Below, piece by piece: positions 16,872 through 24,334 of a DNA stretch of 64,000 nucleotides. Position numbers and translations under genes: made by a program. The stretch comes from Gammaproteobacteria bacterium (GTDB lineage Bacteria; Pseudomonadota; Gammaproteobacteria; Natronospirales; REEB76): contig DASVOS010000017.1 of NCBI GenBank assembly GCA_036383255.1, forward strand, positions 62,001 through 126,000, written 5' to 3'. The notes under the pieces are model-generated. The model was not told the DNA's origin. It made no database searches and worked only from the letters and a program-made list of their open reading frames with translations. Position 1 is the first letter of the stretch. Each line of letters begins with the position of its first letter.

Positions 16872-17498
16872 GTGGTACAGAAATCCGTCTTCGTCGAAGG
16901 GCTATTCACGCTCCGCAACCTGCGTTCCATCGGCACCGCTGCGATCCTCGAGGTCCTGATCGCGGCCGGCGTCGCCGGCATCCTGATCTGGCAGCACGTG
17001 CGCCCTGGCGACACCGCGGGACCGCGTACGCCTCCGATCGTCATCCCTGATGATCCGCCGCCGCTGCCGCGCACCATACCGACGCCGCAGCAGCCGGAGC
17101 CCGAGCAGCTGCATCCGGTGCCGGCCGTCCCGGTGCCGTTCCCGACACCGGACGCGGTGCGGCCGCTGCCGGAACTGCCGCCGCTGGTGCCGGAACACCG
17201 GGCCCACCCGCCGGCGGATCTGGCCATCGGGTTCAGTGCGGGCATGCTGGAGGCCATCAATGCCCAGAAGGTGTATCCGAGGACATCGCTGCTCAAGGCC
17301 GAGACCGGCGAGACCGTGGTCTCGTTCGATTACGTGGACGGCGTGGTGAGCAATATCCACGTGGACAGGTCAAGCGGTTCCCGTGAACTCGACCAGGCGG
17401 CGGTGGAAGCCGTGCGGAAGGCGACGCTGCCATCCAAGCCGGCGGAGCTCGCGGGCCTCAGGCACTTCGTGTTCACCCTGGTGTTCAACCTCGATTAG
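16872..17498 (+). CDS. Energy transducer TonB (second, duplicated copy)
   Basis: A 208-residue paralogue of the preceding TonB. The N-terminus (FVEGLFTLRNLRSIGTAAIL), the membrane helix and the C-terminal domain (NAQKVYPRTSLLKAETGET, SFDYVDGVVSNIHVD) are almost the same, while the proline-rich spacer is shorter and less regular. I start at GTG 16872 because AGGGGAGG lies 5 nt upstream; longer upstream extensions have no TonB character. The gene has its own 5' region and terminator, so it can be expressed separately from the exbBD cluster. It probably serves a different receptor set or condition. Confidence 0.9.
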   Translation: MVQKSVFVEGLFTLRNLRSIGTAAILEVLIAAGVAGILIWQHVRPGDTAGPRTPPIVIPDDPPPLPRTIPTPQQPEPEQLHPVPAVPVPFPTPDAVRPLPELPPLVPEHRAHPPADLAIGFSAGMLEAINAQKVYPRTSLLKAETGETVVSFDYVDGVVSNIHVDRSSGSRELDQAAVEAVRKATLPSKPAELAGLRHFVFTLVFNLD

Positions 17499-17520
17499 CG
17501 ATCTCCGCGGCCGATGCGGG

Positions 17521-17552
17521 AAGCCGCCAGTCATGCGACTGGCGGCTTTTTT
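17521..17552 (+). terminator. Rho-independent terminator of the second tonB
   Basis: The 12-bp perfect stem AAGCCGCCAGTC/GACTGGCGGCTT with a 4-nt loop (17521-17548) is followed by a run of T. Confidence 0.92.
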
Positions 17553-17680
17553 GCCGTGACGAGGGTTATACCCGACGCCGTGCAGGGACGTCCCCGATTC
17601 CGCGCGTCGGGGATGACGGCATATATTCCTTGCTTTGGCCGTGCCCCACATGCGGCACGATACGTCGAAGGAGTGACATC

Positions 17681-18256
17681 ATGCGCAGCTTCATGGGTTC
17701 CCTGTTATTGGGTTTCGTGTTCGCCTTTCAGGCGCCCGCCCAGGCGGCGGGCGATTTCACCCTCACCAGCCAGACTTTCAAGGATGGCGAGACCGTCCCC
17801 ATGTCCGTGGTGTACGACAAGATGGGCTGCAAGGGGAAGAACACGTCCCCGGAACTCTCCTGGTCAGGCGCGCCCGCGGACACCAAGAGCTTCGCGGTCA
17901 CCGTCTATGACCCGGATGCCAAGACCGGCAGCGGCTTCTGGCACTGGACGGTGTTCGACATCCCGGCCGACGTCACCCACCTGGCGGCTGGCGCAGGTGG
18001 CAAAGGCTCCAGGAAGCTGCCGAAGGGCGCCAAGATGGGCCGCAACGACTTCAGCGATCCCCATTTCGACGGTCCCTGTCCGCCGCCGGCCGATGCCCCG
18101 CACGCCTACCAGTACACCGTATATGCCCTGAAGGTGGCCAAGCTGCCGGTGGACTCCAAGGCTTCCGGCGCCATGGTCGGCAACTACATCCAGAAGAACT
18201 CGCTCGGCAAGGCCACGCTCATCGGCAAGTCGGACGGCAAGCAAGACCACCAGTAG
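17681..18256 (+). CDS. YbhB/YbcL-type PEBP-like secreted protein
   Basis: A 191-residue protein of the phosphatidylethanolamine-binding/Raf-kinase-inhibitor-like family. ATG 17681 has the strong ribosome-binding site GAAGGAG (17667-17673) and opens a signal peptide ending near AQAAG, so the product is periplasmic. Family signatures include KNTSPELSWSGAP, FAVTVYDPDA, FWHWTVFDIP and the GPCPP loop followed by HAYQYTVYAL. The bacterial family has no clear reaction; ligand binding is assumed from the fold. It converges with the metallo-beta-lactamase-fold gene across a shared terminator. Confidence 0.9.
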   Translation: MRSFMGSLLLGFVFAFQAPAQAAGDFTLTSQTFKDGETVPMSVVYDKMGCKGKNTSPELSWSGAPADTKSFAVTVYDPDAKTGSGFWHWTVFDIPADVTHLAAGAGGKGSRKLPKGAKMGRNDFSDPHFDGPCPPPADAPHAYQYTVYALKVAKLPVDSKASGAMVGNYIQKNSLGKATLIGKSDGKQDHQ

Positions 18257-18268
18257 CAGGAAAGAAAA

Positions 18269-18293
18269 AGCCGCTGGCGTCCCGCCAGCGGCT
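18269..18293. terminator. Bidirectional terminator
   Basis: The 11-bp perfect stem AGCCGCTGGCG/CGCCAGCGGCT with loop TCC lies between two convergent genes. On the minus strand it is followed by CTTTTTCTTT, so it is strongest for the gene ending at 18315. Confidence 0.9.
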
Positions 18294-18314
18294 CCTTCGT
18301 CAGCGGTCCAGGGA

Positions 18315-19133
18315 TCAGAACTCGGCGGTCTCGCCGGGCTTCATCACCTTCAGCTTGCTGGAGACGTGGCGCGCCTTGAGCGCCGCCTCGAAGGCGTCCG
18401 GCGTGCCCGTCAGCACCGGGAAGGTGCCGAAGTGCATGGGGATCACCGTGTCCGGGTGCACCATCTGCACCGCCAGCGCCGCGCCCTGGGGGCCCATGGT
18501 GAAGTGGTCGCCGATGCAGGCCAGCATCACGTTCACGTGGTCCGCGTCGCCGATCAGCTTCATGTCGCCGAAGGCGGCGGTGTCGCCGGTGTGATAGAAG
18601 ACCGGGCCGTCCTTGATGCGGATCACGAAGCCGCCGGGGTCGCCCGCGCCCTTCACCTCGGGCGCCGCGCCCTGGACCGTGTAGGTCGAACCATGCACCG
18701 CCGGCTCGAAGGTGATGCTCACCTCGCCGTCCAGCAGCGTGAGGGTGCCGCCGGCGTTGCCCTGGGTGTCCATGCCGGCCTGCTTGGCCGGGAACCCGCC
18801 CGCCGCCATCAGCGCCGAGCCCAGGTCGAAGTTGCTGACGAGCTTGGCGCCGGTGCGCTTGGCGATGTCCACCGCGTCGCCCACGTGGTCGCCGTGGCCG
18901 TGGGACACCAGGATCAGGTCCACCTTGGTGAGCGCGGCCAGGTCTTCCTTGCCCTTGGGATTGGCGGGGTTGGTGATCCAGGGGTCGATGACGAGCACGT
19001 GACCCTGGGGCGTCACGATCTTGAACGCGGCATGGCCGTACCAGGTGAGCTGGGTCTTGCCTGCGGCTGAAGCGGCGGCGCTGAACGCCAGTGCGGCGAG
19101 GGCGAGGAGGGGGATCAATGACCTGCGCAACAT
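18315..19133 (-). CDS. Secreted metal-dependent hydrolase, metallo-beta-lactamase fold (UlaG/UPF0173-like)
   Basis: A 272-residue protein with a signal peptide ending near AASA, followed by a metallo-beta-lactamase fold. The metal motif SHGHGDHVGD is present, with further ligands in HTGDTAAFGD and the late MHFGTFP. Overall it resembles the UPF0173/UlaG-like branch, whose members hydrolyse lactones or phosphoesters; the substrate here is unknown. The signal peptide is less usual, as most members are cytoplasmic. Start ATG 19133 has AAGGAG 7 nt upstream. It is divergent from the fluoride riboswitch-crcB unit. Confidence 0.88.
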   Translation of the reverse strand: MLRRSLIPLLALAALAFSAAASAAGKTQLTWYGHAAFKIVTPQGHVLVIDPWITNPANPKGKEDLAALTKVDLILVSHGHGDHVGDAVDIAKRTGAKLVSNFDLGSALMAAGGFPAKQAGMDTQGNAGGTLTLLDGEVSITFEPAVHGSTYTVQGAAPEVKGAGDPGGFVIRIKDGPVFYHTGDTAAFGDMKLIGDADHVNVMLACIGDHFTMGPQGAALAVQMVHPDTVIPMHFGTFPVLTGTPDAFEAALKARHVSSKLKVMKPGETAEF

Positions 19134-19200
19134 GCTTGTTCTCCTTGTCATGGCGGGTTCGTCGAGGGGAACCTAAGTCTAGGCCAATTTATTCCGGCGG

Positions 19201-19206
19201 TTGACA
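19201..19206 (+). promoter_or_regulatory. -35-like TTGACA ahead of the fluoride riboswitch
   Basis: A consensus TTGACA lies about 55 bp upstream of the aptamer. No good -10 hexamer is visible at 17 bp, so the assignment is tentative. Confidence 0.35.
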
Positions 19207-19256
19207 CTCATCCGGTCCACATGTTCAGCTACGTCCGACATCCCGCCCCTGGGTGT

Positions 19257-19347
19257 CGGGCGATGGAGTTCGCCTTAACCGCCACCGGCAGCGCCGGGGC
19301 TGATGACTCCTACTGGATACCTCAATCGGCGTTCAGCAGGAGGAGTC
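19257..19347 (+). promoter_or_regulatory. Fluoride riboswitch (crcB motif) with Shine-Dalgarno switch
   Basis: The sequence GGGCGATGGAGTTCGCC, then TTAACCGCC, then GGCTGATGACTCCTACTG (19258-19315) matches the crcB-motif fluoride aptamer in order and spacing. P1 forms between GGAGT (19265-19269) and ACTCC (19306-19310). The same 3' strand, GACTCCT (19305-19311), is fully complementary to AGGAGTC (19341-19347), which contains the ribosome-binding site of crcB. I infer that fluoride binding locks P1 and frees the ribosome-binding site, turning translation on. Confidence 0.93.
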
Positions 19348-19352
19348 CTTCC

Positions 19353-19727
19353 ATGTGGAATTACGTCGCGGTCGCCTTCGGCGGCGCCCTGGGCTGCTGT
19401 GCCCGCCTGGGCATCAACCAGCTCGTGCACGAGCGCTACGGCCAGGCCTTCCCGTACGCCACCTTGCTCATCAACGTCTTGGGCTGCCTGGCCATGGGCT
19501 TCCTGTTCTTCTTCACCCTGGAGAAGGTCAGCCTGAACCCCACATGGCGCCTCGCCCTCATCACCGGTGGCCTCGGCGGCTTCACCACCTTCTCGGCCTT
19601 CGGTATCGAGACGCTGCTGCTGGTGGAGGACGGCAAGGCGGGCTACGCCGCGCTCTACGTGACCTCGTCGGTGGCGCTCGGCCTCGCCGCCGTGTTCACT
19701 GGCGCATGGCTGGCACGCAGCCTATAG
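19353..19727 (+). CDS. crcB: Fluoride exporter CrcB/Fluc
   Basis: A 124-residue four-helix membrane protein forming the dimeric fluoride channel that lowers toxic intracellular fluoride. Start ATG 19353 follows the ribosome-binding site AGGAGG at 19339-19344. Motifs typical of the family are GGALGCCARLGIN at the N-terminus, LLINVLGCLAMGFL and GLGGFTTFSAFGIET. It is the first gene under the fluoride riboswitch, which supports the function directly. An MFS transporter gene follows after 11 bp. Confidence 0.95.
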   Translation: MWNYVAVAFGGALGCCARLGINQLVHERYGQAFPYATLLINVLGCLAMGFLFFFTLEKVSLNPTWRLALITGGLGGFTTFSAFGIETLLLVEDGKAGYAALYVTSSVALGLAAVFTGAWLARSL

Positions 19728-19738
19728 AAGGAAACCCG

Positions 19739-20899
19739 ATGGACACTTCGGCCCGCCAGAAGGCGCTGCGCTTCGTGGTGAGTCTGGGTATCGTGAGCCT
19801 GTTCGCGGACCTCACCTACGAGGGCGGCCGCAGCATCATCGGTCCCTACCTCGCGTCCCTCGGCGCAGGCGCGCTCTTCGCCGGCACCGTCGCGGGCTTC
19901 GGCGAGTTCCTGGGCTATGCCATCCGCCTGGGCTCGGGCCGCTTCGTTGACCGCACTCACCGCCACTGGGCGGTGATGATCGCGGGCTACACCGTCAACA
20001 TGATCTCGGTGCCGGCCCTCGCGCTGGCCTCCACGCCCTGGCTCGCAGGCCTGCTGGTTTTCACCGAACGGCTCGGCAAGGGCGCGCGGGTGCCGGCGCG
20101 GGACGCGCTGCTCTCCCACGCCGGCCATGAGCTCGGCCACGGCAAGGCCTTCGGCCTGCACGAGTTCCTGGACCAGCTCGGCGCGATCCTGGGACCCCTG
20201 CTGGTGTCCGCGGCGGTGGCGTACTCGGGCTACCGGCTGGGCTTCGGCGTGCTGGCGGTGCCGGCGCTGCTCGCGCTGGTGTTCCTGTGGCGCGCCCGCG
20301 GCATCGAAGGCGGCGGGCGAGAGGACGCGCGGGATGTGCGCAGCCGCTTCGACAAGCGCTACTTCCTCTATCTCGCGTTCTCGGTGGTCTCGGTGCTGGG
20401 CTTCGCCCACTTCATCCTGGTGGGCTACCACCTGGGGATCACGCATCGCCTGTCGCCGGCGCAGATCCCCCTGGTGTTCGGCCTCGCCATGGGCGTGGAC
20501 GCACTGGCGGCCCTCGCCAGCGGCTGGCTCTACGACCGCTTGGGCCTCAAGGTGCTCACGGCCTTGCCGCTGCTCACGCTGCCCGCCATCCCGCTCCTGT
20601 TCCTCGCCCGGAGCCCGTCGTACATCTGGCTCGGCGCGGCGTTCTGGGGCGCGGCGCTCGGCGTGCAGGAGAGCACCATGCGCGCCGGGGTCGCCACGCT
20701 CACGCCGCGCGCCGTGCGCGGCACTGCCTTCGGTATCTTCGATGCTTCGTTCGGCCTGGCCTGGCTCATCGGCAGCCTGCTCCTGAGCGCGCTCTACCGC
20801 GTGAGCCCCGCGGCGCTGGTCACCGGCGCGGTGATCTTCCAGGTAGCGGCGTTGCCGTTGCTATGGCTGACGGTGCGAGGCGCGAAGCACGCTGCTTAA
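19739..20899 (+). CDS. MFS transporter co-transcribed with crcB
   Basis: Major facilitator protein of 386 residues with about 12 hydrophobic segments in two halves. Start ATG 19739 has GAAGGAA upstream and lies 11 bp after the crcB stop. The first half carries ADLTYEGGRSIIGPYL and the loop RLGKGARVPARDALL, the latter like the conserved loop of a branch of uncharacterised MFS proteins. Its place behind a fluoride riboswitch and crcB suggests a role in fluoride stress, perhaps export of a metabolite or of fluoride itself; that is inference. It overlaps the end of a convergent lipoprotein gene by 4 bp. Confidence 0.9.
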   Translation: MDTSARQKALRFVVSLGIVSLFADLTYEGGRSIIGPYLASLGAGALFAGTVAGFGEFLGYAIRLGSGRFVDRTHRHWAVMIAGYTVNMISVPALALASTPWLAGLLVFTERLGKGARVPARDALLSHAGHELGHGKAFGLHEFLDQLGAILGPLLVSAAVAYSGYRLGFGVLAVPALLALVFLWRARGIEGGGREDARDVRSRFDKRYFLYLAFSVVSVLGFAHFILVGYHLGITHRLSPAQIPLVFGLAMGVDALAALASGWLYDRLGLKVLTALPLLTLPAIPLLFLARSPSYIWLGAAFWGAALGVQESTMRAGVATLTPRAVRGTAFGIFDASFGLAWLIGSLLLSALYRVSPAALVTGAVIFQVAALPLLWLTVRGAKHAA

Positions 20900-21264
20900 G
20901 GACAGGGCCTGTTGGGCGCCGGCTTGCAGGGCACCGGACGCGGATGCCGCGGTTGCCTGGGCGGCGGAGGCGGGGGCGGCCGGGGCCGTGGCGGCGGTGT
21001 CGCCGGCACCGGGACCGGCACGGGGTAGGGATAAGGCACCAGCACCACGCCGGTGCCCGGATACCAGGGTCCGACGTAGGTGGGATAATACGGCTGCGGC
21101 ACGATGAGCGGCGAGGGCTCGCAGGGCGGGTACTCCGGCATCTCCACCACGCAGCCGTGCATCGTCGAGGCGGGCACGCGCGGATCCGGTGGATTCGAGG
21201 CGCAGCCGGCCGCGAGGCCTAAGCCCAGCAGACAGAGCGTGGTGAGTATGAGGATGCGGCGCAT
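20896..21264 (-). CDS. Proline-rich lipoprotein
   Basis: A 122-residue protein with a lipoprotein signal (lipobox LAAGC, cysteine about residue 21). The middle is Pro/Tyr-rich (PQPYYPTYVGPWYPGTG), the C-terminus almost only Pro, Arg and Val (YPYPVPVPVP, then PPRPRPPPPPPP), ending CKPAPNRPCP. Such tails span the periplasm or cell wall as extended rods. No family recognised. Start ATG 21264 has GAGG about 8 nt upstream and a TATAGT -10-like element further up. It converges on the MFS gene with a 4-bp overlap of stops. Confidence 0.75.
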   Translation of the reverse strand: MRRILILTTLCLLGLGLAAGCASNPPDPRVPASTMHGCVVEMPEYPPCEPSPLIVPQPYYPTYVGPWYPGTGVVLVPYPYPVPVPVPATPPPRPRPPPPPPPRQPRHPRPVPCKPAPNRPCP

Positions 21265-21372
21265 CGGGAACCTCGATCCACTATAACGCGCCGCGGTCCC
21301 CGGGGCTGACCCGCTTGAAGACGACACATCGCGTCCCCACCTCGGGGGCTTGGCCATCTTTCCGGAGGCTGC

Positions 21373-22272
21373 ATGACCCGTCCCGACCCTTCCCAGCCGC
21401 TGCGCAGCGTGGCGCGCATCGTCACCAGCATCCGCACCCGCGAGGGCGGCGGCTTCATCGTGCACCGCCCGTTCCCGACCCAGATGCTCATGGACTTCGA
21501 TCCCTTCCTGCTCTTGGACGAGATGGGCCCCGTGGACTACGCGCCGGGCGAGGCGGTGGGCGCGCCGGACCACCCGCACCGCGGTTTCGAGACCGTCACC
21601 TACGTGCTGGAGGGCCGCATGCAGCACAAGGATTCCCACGGCCACGCGGGCTCGCTCGGGCCCGGCGACGTGCAGTGGATGACCGCCGGCGCCGGCGTGG
21701 TGCACTCGGAGATGCCGGAGGAGAAGTTCCGCGCCGCCGGCGGGCGCATGCACGGCTTCCAGATCTGGGTGAACCTGCCGCGCAAGGACAAGCTCATGAA
21801 GCCCCGCTACCAGGAGCTGCCGGACTCCGGCATCCCGGTAGCCACCAGCGCGGACGGCAAGGTGAAAGTGAAGATCATCGCCGGCGAGTCGCTGGGCAAG
21901 AGCGCCGCCATCGACACCCGCACGCCGATAGCCTTCCTGCACATGACCCTGCAGCCCGGCGGCGGCATCGAGCAGCCTTTACCCAAGAACTACAACGGCT
22001 TCGCGTTCCTGATCGCGGGTGATGGGGAATTCGGCGCCGGGGACGTGAAGGCCTCAGCGCACCAGATGGTCATCTTCGGCAATGACGGGTTGAACGTGAG
22101 GATCAAGAACCGGGAAGATTCGAAAGAAGCATTGGAATTGCTGCTGCTGGCGGGCGTGCCGCTGAACGAACCGGTCGTGAGGTACGGGCCGTTCGTGATG
22201 AACACGGAAGAGGAGATCCACCAGGCGGTGAGGGATTATCAGCAGGGGAGGATGGGGGAGATTACGTTCTAG
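21373..22272 (+). CDS. Pirin family protein
   Basis: A 299-residue bicupin protein. The N-terminal cupin has the pirin metal signature PDHPHRGFETVTYVLEG with two close histidines, then the second motif VVHSEMPEE. The C-terminal half carries the usual QPLPKNYNGFAFLIAG segment. Bacterial pirins are non-haem iron proteins; some act as quercetin 2,3-dioxygenases, others bind metabolic enzymes, so the role here is open. It stands as a single gene with a strong terminator, and is the last native gene before the AT-rich island. Confidence 0.93.
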   Translation: MTRPDPSQPLRSVARIVTSIRTREGGGFIVHRPFPTQMLMDFDPFLLLDEMGPVDYAPGEAVGAPDHPHRGFETVTYVLEGRMQHKDSHGHAGSLGPGDVQWMTAGAGVVHSEMPEEKFRAAGGRMHGFQIWVNLPRKDKLMKPRYQELPDSGIPVATSADGKVKVKIIAGESLGKSAAIDTRTPIAFLHMTLQPGGGIEQPLPKNYNGFAFLIAGDGEFGAGDVKASAHQMVIFGNDGLNVRIKNREDSKEALELLLLAGVPLNEPVVRYGPFVMNTEEEIHQAVRDYQQGRMGEITF

Positions 22273-22282
22273 AGATTTGGGA

Positions 22283-22314
22283 AACTAAGGCCGCGGAAGC
22301 GGCCTTAGTTTTTT
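22283..22314 (+). terminator. Rho-independent terminator of the pirin gene
   Basis: The 12-bp perfect stem AACTAAGGCCGC/GCGGCCTTAGTT with loop GGAA is followed by TTTT. It also marks the left border of the AT-rich island. Confidence 0.92.
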
Positions 22315-22367
22315 GGGAATTTAGTACGGCATATGACATAAACGGAGTTTAGTGGTAAATTTCTTAT

Positions 22368-22638
22368 GTCTCTTCTCTGGGGAGAGCCCTGCTACTTTGC
22401 TGGATCACTTGTGATCTGAGGAGGTAAAACCTCTGCCGTTATCCCCTGCACACAGTCAGTGACAACATTGACATGCGCATTGGGTAATCCGCCCCATACA
22501 TGTATGGGTGCGCTTTAAATGGCAGTCTGTAAAACCATCTGTCTAGCTCCCCGCTCTGAAGGTTACACAGCAGGGGGGTGCCATCCCGGCATCCCGTAAC
22601 CAAGAGAGGTAAAGCGTATGACTACGCAGAGAAGAGGC
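22368..22638 (+). ncRNA. Candidate retron msr-msd RNA
   Basis: The 330 bp between the island border and the reverse transcriptase hold a structured region. GTCTCTTCTCTG (22368-22379) pairs with CAGAGAAGAGGC (22627-22638) over 12 bp with one G-U: the a1/a2 repeat expected at retron RNA ends. Seven bases after a1 an AGC offers a candidate branching G (22386). Two short stem-loops follow (GATCAC/GTGATC at 22403-22416; GAGG/CCTC at 22421-22433), as in msr. The msd part has CCCATACATGTATGGG (22493-22508) and GGTTAC/GTAACC (22561-22601) enclosing GGGGTGCC/GGCATCCC. Boundaries and branch point are inferred. Confidence 0.65.
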
Positions 22639-22881
22639 AGACGATGGGCGAGACTGAAGTCGGTGTGTGTTGAAATCGCCCTATGGACGATTAAACACCC
22701 AGAGCTTGTACTCAAGCTTTGGCACCTGATTCGCAGTAGCGACATTCTGCCGTTTTATCTTCGGTCTTCGGAGAAATCGTACAAAACGGATTCGCACTTG
22801 GGAGTTTCAGTCTATGCCTGCCAGGAAAGGAAGGTCCAGGCACCCCAAGAGCTATGCACTCAATCAGTGCGCACTATATAA
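22618..22881 (+). CDS. Possible small protein upstream of and overlapping the retron RT
   Basis: An 87-residue frame starting at ATG 22618 with GAGAGG nine bases upstream; it overlaps the a2 segment and the first 68 bp of the RT gene in another frame. The product is basic at the N-terminus (MTTQRRGRRWARLK) and hydrophobic in the middle (EIALWTIKHPELVLKLWHLI). No family recognised. It may be a real leader peptide coupled to RT translation or only a chance frame within the ncRNA. Confidence 0.25.
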   Translation: MTTQRRGRRWARLKSVCVEIALWTIKHPELVLKLWHLIRSSDILPFYLRSSEKSYKTDSHLGVSVYACQERKVQAPQELCTQSVRTI

Positions 22882-23743
22882 GCTTAAGAACAAGCGAAAG
22901 TTCGCAAGCTTATTCGGTCTTACTCTCGCCGATTTAGACGGTCTTTTAGAAAAAGATAATTACCGTATCTTCCACATTGCTAGTAGTAAGCCGCGGCTTG
23001 TTGAGTGGCCTAAGCCTCATCTTGAACGATTGCATCGGCGAATGCTCTCGTTGCTCCAGCGGATCGAGACTCCAATATATTTGCATTCAGGTGTTAAAGG
23101 CCGTTCGTATATAACGAATGCTAGGCAGCATATTGGCTTGTTGGAGGTGGTAAAGATCGATATCAAGAAGTTCTATCCATCGACGACTTCATTGCATATC
23201 TACAAATATTTTCATGAAGAAATGCTTTGCTCTAGTGATGTAGCTGGGCTGATCACAAAATTACTTACATACGATAATCACATACCCACTGGTAGTTGCG
23301 TTAGTCAGCAGATCGCGTTCTTAGTGCATAAGGGTATGTTTGATGAAATGCAGGCTCTATCTATACATCACGGCATAACGATGACTTGCTATGTAGATGA
23401 CATCACGTTCTCTGCATCAGATATTCCAGCTGCATTCTTAAATGACATTAAGAAAATTATTAGAAAGACTGGTCTTAAACATCATAAGGAACGAAGGTAT
23501 ACAAAGATTCGTCCAAAATTAATAACTGGTGTCATTGTTACTGATACTGGGATTAGAGTTAGAAATAAGCTTTTAATGAAAATCCATGATGGTTTTGAAA
23601 GCCTTAGAGCAGCTGTCAAAAGCGGAGAGGAAGTTAAGCTAGATAGCTTACTTGGTCGAATTAATGCGGCCAATGAGATTAGTGGTGATTTTACTGGTAT
23701 GAAGAGACGGGCCAAAAGATATGAAGAATTGAAAGTGGATTAA
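22814..23743 (+). CDS. Retron reverse transcriptase
   Basis: A 309-residue reverse transcriptase that should copy the upstream RNA into msDNA. Motif A is VVKIDIKKFYPS (Asp about 116) and the catalytic box is TCYVDDITFS (YVDD at 193-196). The retron-specific region X motif NAxxH appears as NARQH (102-106), and region Y has LITG (237-239 ITG) where most have VTG. The block NHIPTGSCVSQQIAFL replaces the commoner PQGAPTSP. There is no maturase or integrase domain. Start ATG 22814 has GGGAG 9 nt upstream. Similarity in layout to Ec48-type (type IV) retrons is my inference. AT-rich composition unlike neighbours indicates transfer. Confidence 0.93.
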   Translation: MPARKGRSRHPKSYALNQCALYKLKNKRKFASLFGLTLADLDGLLEKDNYRIFHIASSKPRLVEWPKPHLERLHRRMLSLLQRIETPIYLHSGVKGRSYITNARQHIGLLEVVKIDIKKFYPSTTSLHIYKYFHEEMLCSSDVAGLITKLLTYDNHIPTGSCVSQQIAFLVHKGMFDEMQALSIHHGITMTCYVDDITFSASDIPAAFLNDIKKIIRKTGLKHHKERRYTKIRPKLITGVIVTDTGIRVRNKLLMKIHDGFESLRAAVKSGEEVKLDSLLGRINAANEISGDFTGMKRRAKRYEELKVD

Positions 23744-23755
23744 TGAGGAGGGACC

Positions 23756-24334
23756 ATGTCTAGCGATTATGAAATTGCGAGACAGGAAACTGTAAATAAT
23801 CAAAGTTCCAATGCCGAAGCTCATGATAGAGCGATTCTTACTTTGTCGAGTGCATTTTTGGCGCTGTCTGTTTCCTTTCTTCATGATGGATTCAAAGACT
23901 ATGAGCCTAGGTGTTCAATTTTCCTTTACCTCTCATGGTTTCTTTTTACTGGCGCAATTGTAATTACTGTTTTTAGTTACTCTTATTCTCAACGTACTGC
24001 TGACTACAAGCTAAGTACACTTCAAACGTTTTTTAGAGAGGCTGATAAACAGGAAAAAATTAATAATGAAATCATCAGAATGGGGAAGAACGAACGGAAA
24101 ATGAATGATTGGGCTAGTGCGCTCTTTATTGCTGCTGTTTTGTTCACAGTCATATTTGTAACTATTAACGCAGAGGGAGAAAGAAAGATGGGTCAACATG
24201 ATATAGGCAGATCGGTGCCTTCAGTCCCTATGCCTACGCAACCAACACCAGCAACGTCTATGCCTGGAAAATCAATTCCTTCTACTCCAGTTCAACCTGC
24301 ACCGCAGCCAGCACCTCAACCGGTGAAGAAATGA
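23756..24334 (+). CDS. Retron-associated membrane effector candidate
   Basis: A 192-residue protein 12 bp behind the RT gene with the ribosome-binding site GAGGAG, so in one operon. Hydrophobic segments lie at about 26-42 (AILTLSSAFLALSVSFL), 54-75 (SIFLYLSWFLFTGAIVITVF) and 119-137 (WASALFIAAVLFTVIFVTI), with a charged cytoplasmic-like loop between the last two and a Pro/Thr/Ser-rich tail (150-192). Type IV (Ec48) retrons carry a small membrane protein with two helices that kills the cell when phage inactivates RecBCD. This protein would fit that place; three rather than two helices and the proline-rich tail are notable. Toxicity is inferred. Confidence 0.75.
   Translation: MSSDYEIARQETVNNQSSNAEAHDRAILTLSSAFLALSVSFLHDGFKDYEPRCSIFLYLSWFLFTGAIVITVFSYSYSQRTADYKLSTLQTFFREADKQEKINNEIIRMGKNERKMNDWASALFIAAVLFTVIFVTINAEGERKMGQHDIGRSVPSVPMPTQPTPATSMPGKSIPSTPVQPAPQPAPQPVKK

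Noticed and set aside
22814..23743. Group II intron or diversity-generating element as source of the RT
   Set aside because: No maturase or endonuclease domain, no intron domain V-like hairpin behind the gene, and no template/variable repeat pair; the NAxxH motif points to a retron.
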